Shown here: positions 57,996 to 64,000 of the stretch, piece by piece
Layout of the letters: the number at the start of each line of letters is the position of its first letter
Position numbering within the stretch: the first letter of the stretch is position 1
Origin: Salarias fasciatus
Taxonomy: Eukaryota > Chordata > Actinopteri > Blenniiformes > Blenniidae
Reading direction: 5' to 3'
Assembly (NCBI RefSeq): GCF_902148845.1
Contig: NC_043755.1
Coordinates: 6,431,790 to 6,495,789, forward strand
Length of the DNA stretch: 64,000 bases
The notes under the pieces: model-generated
Seen by the model: the letters and a program-made list of their open reading frames with translations, nothing else
What the model was told of the DNA's origin: nothing
Databases searched by the model: none
Translations under genes and position numbers: made by a program

Positions 57996-60900
57996 TTATC
58001 TCATCACCTGATAGAAGAAAAGTATCGTGATGAACAGGAAACCAAAGATCCACCAGTAGGATTCTGCAATAAAAGACACAATTAAAGGTGTTTAGACGGC
58101 AGGGACATGATTCATGGCACCAAATCAAAATTCTTTATTAGTTTCCTATGAAACAGTTTATTAAGTTAAAATACAGTACCTGGTTCTGGACTTTCTACCA
58201 TGACGTGCACATGGAGCGGTGAGTCCAGCGCTGCGTGTGTCACCCTGCAGGTGATTTTTGTTCCTGGTGAGATGGTCGGGGGCACAGTGATGTGAGATGA
58301 CAGGGAGTACGTCCCGTCAAAATGCTGCCGGTGGCTGGACAGAGACGCCCGTTCTGCAAAGGGTTGAGGCTCTGTGTCTGAAGGAGAGAGGAAAAACCAC
58401 TCCATCTGAAAAACACAGAGCACACAACTTAATCAGTTCATCAATCATTGAGCTGATCTACAACAATCTACTCATAAACTGCACAATCATATGAGACCCG
58501 TTTACGTGAGAGATGATGACTGTGTGGTTAATAGTCTCACCTCACAAAGAAAACTCCCAGTGTGTCAGCCCGGGGTTTTCTCAGTGAACTTGTTACCTCT
58601 CAGTCCAAAAACACACACGTAAGGTAAATTGAAGTGACTATAAATATGAGTGTGACTTTCTGTCTCTCTCTGTTTGTCTGTGATTGACTGATGAAACCGG
58701 CCTTCATCCAAAGTCAGCTGGAATCAACTCCAACAACTTGAAACCCACAGACGAATGGAAGTTGTGCATTTATGTCTAAATATGGCCTTATTCACAGTTA
58801 TTATGACGGACTAAACCAAACAATGTAATCATAAAAACAAAAGGCATTATCTCCTTGAGTTTTGACTCTCCTCTCAATCAAATACATTTTTATCATAGTC
58901 CAGATTGTGCTTCAGCAAGGTGAAGACTTTGAATGGCCACTAGGGGGCAACAGAAAGGAATTGTGAACAGGATGTCAACATCTAGTATGGAGATCTTTTT
59001 GTCAAACAGATGTTGATTAACAGCTCTCTTACTTTCTGTTATATTACTTTATATTATGATGAATATTTGGAGGTTTGGAATTTAACTAAAAATAACTATC
59101 TGATGTGAGACTGAGATAAATCATGTTGCAACGTCTGAAGAAGCTCAATGCTGCTCAAGCTCTGTGGGGAGGGGCTTCATCCTCTCACACTCCAAACACT
59201 TCTTTTAATCAATGATGGAGATTTATATTGTTTTTATATAATATTCCATTCAACCATCATCTTTACCATATTTTCCATTTTAGGGTCACAGGCTGTTGGA
59301 GTTGAGTCCATCTGACTACAGTACAGTGAAAGTGTTACATAATGTGCACAACCAAACCATCACAGAGCAAAAACACAGGGGGACAATGAAACTCACTAAT
59401 AAGAGAGTTTAGCCAATTAGGCACATATGCAAGTTTCTAGACTGTGTGAGAAATAAAACACCTGGAAACCATCAAACTTAGTAAGCATGAAAAGCGCACT
59501 CACTGACCTGACTGTCCAGGGGATAGTACTTATTGGAGTGACAGCTCAACGTTTGAGCTGATTTCACTACAAGCTTGTCTTTTGAAAGTGAAACTTGCGG
59601 CGGCTCTGAAAAGACGAGCAGCAGAAGGAGAATCAACAGACACCTAAGAGAAAACGTTAACGCTTAGGAAGTCAGATGAAGGGAAACTCACGTTGTATCT
59701 GAAGCTGGACGGTCTGCTGGCAGTGGAAAGGACCCAGACTGACAGTACAGATGTAGGTTCCTTCATCTGAAACCTTCAGCTTGTCGAGTGTCAGAGAGAC
59801 GTTGCCTTCATTCGCAACCTGGGCAACGTCAATGCTTGAGTCTCTTCTCACAGCATGAACTGCAGATGCAAAAATACCTATTTTATACACCGAGGAGTGT
59901 GTGTGTGGATGTTTGTGTATGGTTCTATAAATAATGATAATACAACAGAAGAATAGTTTGCAACAAATAATAAATGCAAAATATATGACAGATCAAGACC
60001 AGAGTTTTAAATTCATCCTGAAAGTAAGATTAAAGCATGAGGCACCCATTTACATTTATATATTTATGAATTGTAACGCCACTAAAGCAAATGAAAGCAC
60101 GTTTACTCTCAATGCACCTGTTCACGTGCTCAGTACTCACTTTCTGTGTTCCCCTCCACATCATCCAGCTGTGTCTTCATATCAAGCACCTTCTGGCCTT
60201 TTCCTCTGTGCTGCAGTCTCCACTCAACGCTCACTTCCTGCGCTAGAGGAGCGTCCTGCTGTTTAAAACCACAGCTGAGGACGATCTCCGCTTTCACAGG
60301 AGCAGACACAGACTTCGTGTCGGAGAACACCAGGAAAATAACTGAGAAACACAAAGCAACAGGCCGCATTAAGGGTTGTTTTGTTTTTGTCCCAAGGAAT
60401 CATTTGTCCTCATTCCTTTAGGATGTTTTATTGAGCTCTGAAGCCAACCTTTAGTCAGCAGGGTCCCAGAAGAGCTGAGAGGCAGATCCAGCCTGTTTTG
60501 GACCAGCGTGGCCTGGTCCTTCTCCACCGCCAGCGTCTGAAGTATCAGTGTAGCACTGGATTCAACGCCCTCCACATTGATCGACACCATGAAATAGGCT
60601 GAGTCTGAACTGTCCCGGAGTTCTTGAGAAGAGTAAAGACTTATCTCACACATCACTTCCTGGTCGTTACAGTCGGCATGAAGCAGCGCCTCGGCGTTGG
60701 GGATCTCAGGGGACGACGCTGCCACAAAAGCACAGGACAAGTTCAGTGAAGGATTTGGTGACACTGCATCGAACTTCACACAGTGATGAGGGTCGAGAAA
60801 TACCCTGAGCCTCAAATATGATGAGGTCTGGATCAGGAACCGAGGGGGCCACAAACGGAGTGAGCAGCTCCAGAGATTCGTCTGGTCCCACGGCAACGTC

Positions 60901-61937
60901 CCTCAGCACCAAGGTCACCGGAGTCCGGGAGAACATGGAACCGCCTCCCATCCCGCCATGTCCACCGCCTTCGTCCACCAGAGCACAGGACAGGACCAGA
61001 TCTGTAATCCCATCAGCTGGGAGGTGCAGAGGTATAGAAAAGATAGAGACATCTTGACAATGTAGACAAGTGAAAAAAAACAAACAAAAACTATCAGAAC
61101 TGTGCATTCCCTGGAAATGTTGCTTTCATACACTACAGTGTGTGAAATCATTAAAGTATCTTGATAAAATAAAGACAACCTACCATTACTCATGTATTTT
61201 ACAGTTTCAGCAGTCTCAACATAATGATAAGTAGATTGCATTACTGACTTTTGGATTCAGAAGATGGATTTGTTCACCATCTTTACTCTTGAACTATTCT
61301 AAAAAAAATACAAAAAAAAACACCCCTATGGGATGTTATTTAAAGAGTTAATCCCTCATAAGAACTTTTAATGTTCTTTTGTCTGTAAATTTGTTTTTTT
61401 TTCCAGAGTTGAACCTGTTAATTTACTTTATCTTAAATTTATTTTTTATTTCTGTCATCATAGTTTTAAATTATTCATCTAATACTTGTCTTACTATTTA
61501 TATCAGTTACATTTTTTCACTGCTTGTCTCAAGTTTTATTAAAACAATAAGTCTACAGCCAAGTGGCTCTATGGTGGTTTGTTCTCTTATTTCCGTATTA
61601 CATTATATGTTTTGCTGGGTAAAGGACTTTAAACTGATCATTATGTCGTCAATGATAGCAGACGTGAATATTAAAGACAATATAGTTAACTGATTCAAAA
61701 TAGATATTCATTTCGCCTTTTGCTTGTATCAGTTCAATGACTTAAACATAAAAACGATGTGTAATATAATATCTCTTAAACTATGGTCTTCATTTCACTG
61801 AGCTGAACTCACGTTCAGCCACTTTGTGCATCACTTGTGTGTCTAAATATATTTTGAAGAATTCATCAGTCATCGTAAGGTCTCTTACCAGAAACGCTGG
61901 TCAAGAAAAATCCAAGCAAAATTACTCTAATACTCAT
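57996..61937 (-). CDS. tapbpl: TAPBPR (tapasin-like MHC class I peptide editor)
   Basis: Eight coding exons on the minus strand (61937-61889, 61016-60804, 60718-60449, 60341-60141, 59859-59692, 59605-59508, 58405-58180, 58063-57996) join in phase to 430 residues. A signal peptide (1-16) is followed by the tapasin-type N-terminal region (17-177), where the Gly/Met-rich GGGHGGMGGGSMF lies in the segment facing the MHC groove. An Ig-V-like domain (about 178-300) ends VSDEGTYICTVSLG. An Ig-C1 domain (about 301-408) carries LSCHSNKYYPL, SSHRQHFDGTYS and ITCRVTHAAL. The C1 domain is split by an intron. The transmembrane helix lies at 412-426, leaving a three-residue tail without an ER-retention KKxx, which argues for TAPBPR over tapasin. 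It edits peptides on MHC-I in the ER and Golgi. vamp1 is its neighbour, as in mammals. Confidence 0.9.
58406..59507. other. Intron inside the TAPBPR Ig-C1 domain
   Basis: This 1.1-kb intron splits the C1 domain between DSQ and MEWFF. It has ordinary AT-rich sequence with no recognised mobile element whose insertion would explain it. Confidence 0.75.
61017..61888. other. tapbpl intron 1, no other feature
   Basis: AT-rich intron between the signal-peptide exon and the first domain exon. No further exon or mobile element was recognised. Confidence 0.6.
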
Positions 61938-62017
61938 TATTGAGAAAAGGTTTTGTATCTTCGTGGATTAAAAATATAGTCCGACCTCAGACAGAAATCC
62001 CCAGTCAAACCTCCTCT

Positions 62018-62264
62018 ACACTTTCACTTTTGATTTCAAACCAGAAGTAACACATCATTTTGTTGTAATCTGCTTTATATCCGAGTTAAACCTGCAGTCT
62101 GCCTTCGCCATGTAGAAAACAGTAAATATAAATAAAATATTAAATGTAATTTTATCTAAAGACTCTCTCTCTCTCTCTCGCTCTCTCTCTCTCTCTCCCT
62201 CTCGCTCGCTCTCTCTACTGAGCATGCGCAAAAAAGCTGCAGCTCGGATGTGGAAGTGAAAGTG
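62018..62264 (-). promoter_or_regulatory. tapbpl promoter with IRF-type and ETS-IRF composite motifs
   Basis: On the gene strand AAAAGTGAAAGTG (62030-62018) fits the IRF half-site AANNGAAA about 85 bases before the ATG. Further upstream the + strand reads GGAAGTGAAAGTG at 62252-62264; GGAAGTGAAA is an exact fit to the ETS-IRF composite pattern GGAANNGAAA. Between them lies a CT microsatellite. Antigen-presentation genes are known to be interferon-induced, so these are credible control sites; binding is not shown. Confidence 0.5.
62162..62217. repeat. (CT)n microsatellite near the tapbpl promoter
   Basis: About 55 bases of CT repeat with CG interruptions sit between two candidate interferon-type motifs upstream of tapbpl. 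Confidence 0.95.
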
Positions 62265-62339
62265 AGCAGAGAGGTTCATCCGTTCAAAGAGGATAAAAGT
62301 ACCTTTGAGAAGTTTTTCTATTAAAATTGAGAGCATCAT

Positions 62340-62960
62340 AGAAGATATCCTTTTGTTTCATCTCCAAGTATAAATGTATTCAAACATATTGTTCTGTAAT
62401 GAAATCTATCTCTGAAAAATGAATTCCCAATTTTGTTATGATTTGTATTAATGTGTTTCAAGTCATCTTCACTTGTGGTTTTATGTAATCGGTTTTTGCT
62501 GTTCATCGTCATACATATTTATGTGTCCCATACACTGACAAGACAAAGGAGTTTCATGTTTTGCAATGTTTGCCCACTGGTTGACACAGAAAACTATGGA
62601 TGGATTTTTTGTTAAATTAATGGCTGATGCTGGCTCAGCCACCACTGTTTACTTATTTTGAATATATTTGTGAAAAACATACTGAAGAAACAAGAACTTA
62701 AATGTAAGACTAAAAACAAGATGAAAAATACTTTGATGTACAGCAAAGTATTTTCCTTGGGAACCAATATTCTTAACATAGGAGAGATCTAGAAAAACTG
62801 CCACACATACAAGGACAAAACAACCGAAGCAACCCATCTAGTAGTCATTCAACTATTCGAGCATCACATACCTTTAATGATGTTTCGAAAAATGATAGTG
62901 TTATTTCATAACATTTTGAAACAATGTGCAACAAAGTGACAACTCAGGGTATAGATGTGT
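62340..62960. other. Spacer between tapbpl and the C1-type protease, no recognised gene
   Basis: AT-rich sequence with no exon support. A minus-strand ATTAAA at 62968-62963, 35 bases past the protease stop, is a candidate poly(A) signal for the downstream gene. Confidence 0.45.
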
Positions 62961-63002
62961 CATTTAATGCAAAGTTTCCACATCACACTGCAGAGAGAAC
63001 TT

Positions 63003-63980
63003 TCAGTTCTCCTGCATGGTCTTTTTGATCCAGTTCACATAGTTAGCGACTCTGGTATAGACTCCATATCTGTCTTTCATCCCGCAGTTTGCGCCCCAGC
63101 TAACAATCCCCGCCGCCCAGAATCGGCCGTTCTCGGTCAGAGTAAAAGGCCCTCCGCTGTCCCCCTGGCAGGAGTCCTTCCCCCCTTCAGGGATTCCCGC
63201 ACAGAACATGTTGTCGGTCAGGTTTGGTATTTCAGACGTTCCCCGCCTCAGCGAAGTCATCGAAGCACTGCACGTCTGCTGTGACACTAATGGTAGGTTC
63301 AAATACTTCAGTTTGTTCGTGAGAATCCGTTTGTTTATTGTTCCTGTGGTTCCAAAGCCTGATACCAATCTGAAAAAAAAGAGTTCAAGAAAATAATGAC
63401 ATAAAGTTAGTGAGTGCAGAGAAAGGTACACAAAATGAACAAATATCAGGCAGTTGTTTATGTACCCTATCACACCAGTCTCATATTCTGCACCCTCTGG
63501 AGGCAAGCACACCGGCATTATGGATGAATGAAACGTGATGGGGTCCTGCAGTTTGATCAAGGCAATGTCATTGTTGAAGTCAGTATGGCGTGGATTGTGA
63601 TATTCAGGGTGAACATGAAGAGAGGAAGGAAAAACGTAAGCGCTCAGATTTTCTGTTACTTCGTTAAGTCCCATGTAAATCTGAAAAAGAGCAAAGGAAA
63701 GAGATCAGCGCTAAAGAGTAAACATGGAGGCAGAGGCCATGCAGCTAACGCCAACGGACGCCTGGTATACTTACTCGCACAGTAGAGCTTGGCACGACCT
63801 GTGAACCCCTCATCAGCACGTGAGCCGCAGTCATGATCCAGCGGTCTGCGATCACCATGCCCCCTCCTCGGTCTCCTGACACACTCAGGAGCACCTGCCA
63901 GGGGATGGTGTCGTCTGGAGCGTCACTGCCGCCGATGATCCTCTGATAGTAAGATATGTGTTTTGTTGGTTGACCACAAA
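63003..63980 (-). CDS. C1r/C1s-type complement serine protease, 3' part (gene runs off the window)
   Basis: Three coding exons on the minus strand (63980-63775, 63680-63466, 63369-63003) encode a complete chymotrypsin-type protease domain; upstream CUB, EGF and CCP exons lie beyond the window. It begins VCGQP and has the activation cleavage site QR|IIGG. The triad is His in MTAAHVL, Asp in NNDIALIKL and Ser in CQGDSGGPF. The Asp six residues before the Ser (KDSCQGDSGG) predicts cleavage after Arg/Lys. The histidine-loop cysteines are absent and the catalytic serine uses AGC, both typical of C1r, C1s and MASP-2/3. It ends WIKKTMQEN, close to C1s; VSGFG is closer to C1r. C1R and C1S lie near LAG3, TAPBPL and VAMP1 in mammals. 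I cannot choose between c1r and c1s from this domain. The domain is split by two introns, unlike the usual single exon. Confidence 0.85.
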
Positions 63981-64000
63981 CTGGAAGAGAAGCAAACATG

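Noticed and set aside
62055-62339. Minus-strand frame with an Arg-Glu repeat near the tapbpl promoter
   Set aside because: Generated by the CT microsatellite; no splice link to tapbpl.

Overview
This window is nuclear DNA from a ray-finned fish, most likely a percomorph teleost. It has intron-containing genes with GT-AG splice sites, dense CA/TC/AAT microsatellites, L2/CR1-type LINE debris, V-SINE-like fragments and piggyBac remnants. Gene content matches the immune-rich segment of human 12p13.31. All gene models were read by hand from splice signals, reading phase and protein motifs; no alignment was run.

Layout: (1) about 3.1-8.45 kb, + strand: a TNF-receptor-superfamily gene without a death domain (an LTBR/TNFRSF3 candidate by position). 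(2) 8.3-12.7 kb, - strand: a CD27-like TNF receptor with a TRAF-binding PVQE motif, tail-to-tail with the first. (3) 12.7-17.0 kb: intergenic, with SINE debris and microsatellites. (4) about 17.1-25.5 kb, + strand: tnfrsf1a (TNFR1), with a probable CpG-rich non-coding first exon, a LINE-filled first intron and a C-terminal death domain. (5) 26.1-36.75 kb, + strand: plekhg6, a Rho guanine-nucleotide exchange factor with DH and PH domains and a large disordered tail. (6) 37.0-39.5 kb, - strand: lag3, with four Ig domains and a tail carrying an ITIM-like LQYPAL motif. (7) 39.7-46.7 kb: a gene-free block with a tandem duplication, a TIR element bordered by TG repeats, a piggyBac relic with a nested MITE, and a truncated LINE. 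(8) 46.7-50.2 kb, + strand: mrpl51. (9) 51.2-57 kb, + strand: vamp1, with a split start codon. (10) 58.0-62.3 kb, - strand: tapbpl (TAPBPR). (11) 63.0 kb to the window end, - strand: the 3' end of a C1r/C1s-type complement protease.

Functionally, this is a conserved block of lymphocyte and innate immune genes: TNF receptors that use a death domain or TRAF motifs, the inhibitory receptor LAG3, the MHC-I editor TAPBPR and a complement protease. A RhoGEF, a mitochondrial ribosomal protein and a SNARE are interspersed. The most notable observations are the ITIM-like motif in the LAG3 tail, a nearly perfect 247-bp inverted repeat in the tnfrsf1a 5' intron, a complement protease domain split over three exons, an intron inside the TAPBPR Ig-C1 domain, and interferon/ETS-IRF-type motifs upstream of tapbpl. 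I found no tRNA, rRNA, CRISPR or retroviral structures.
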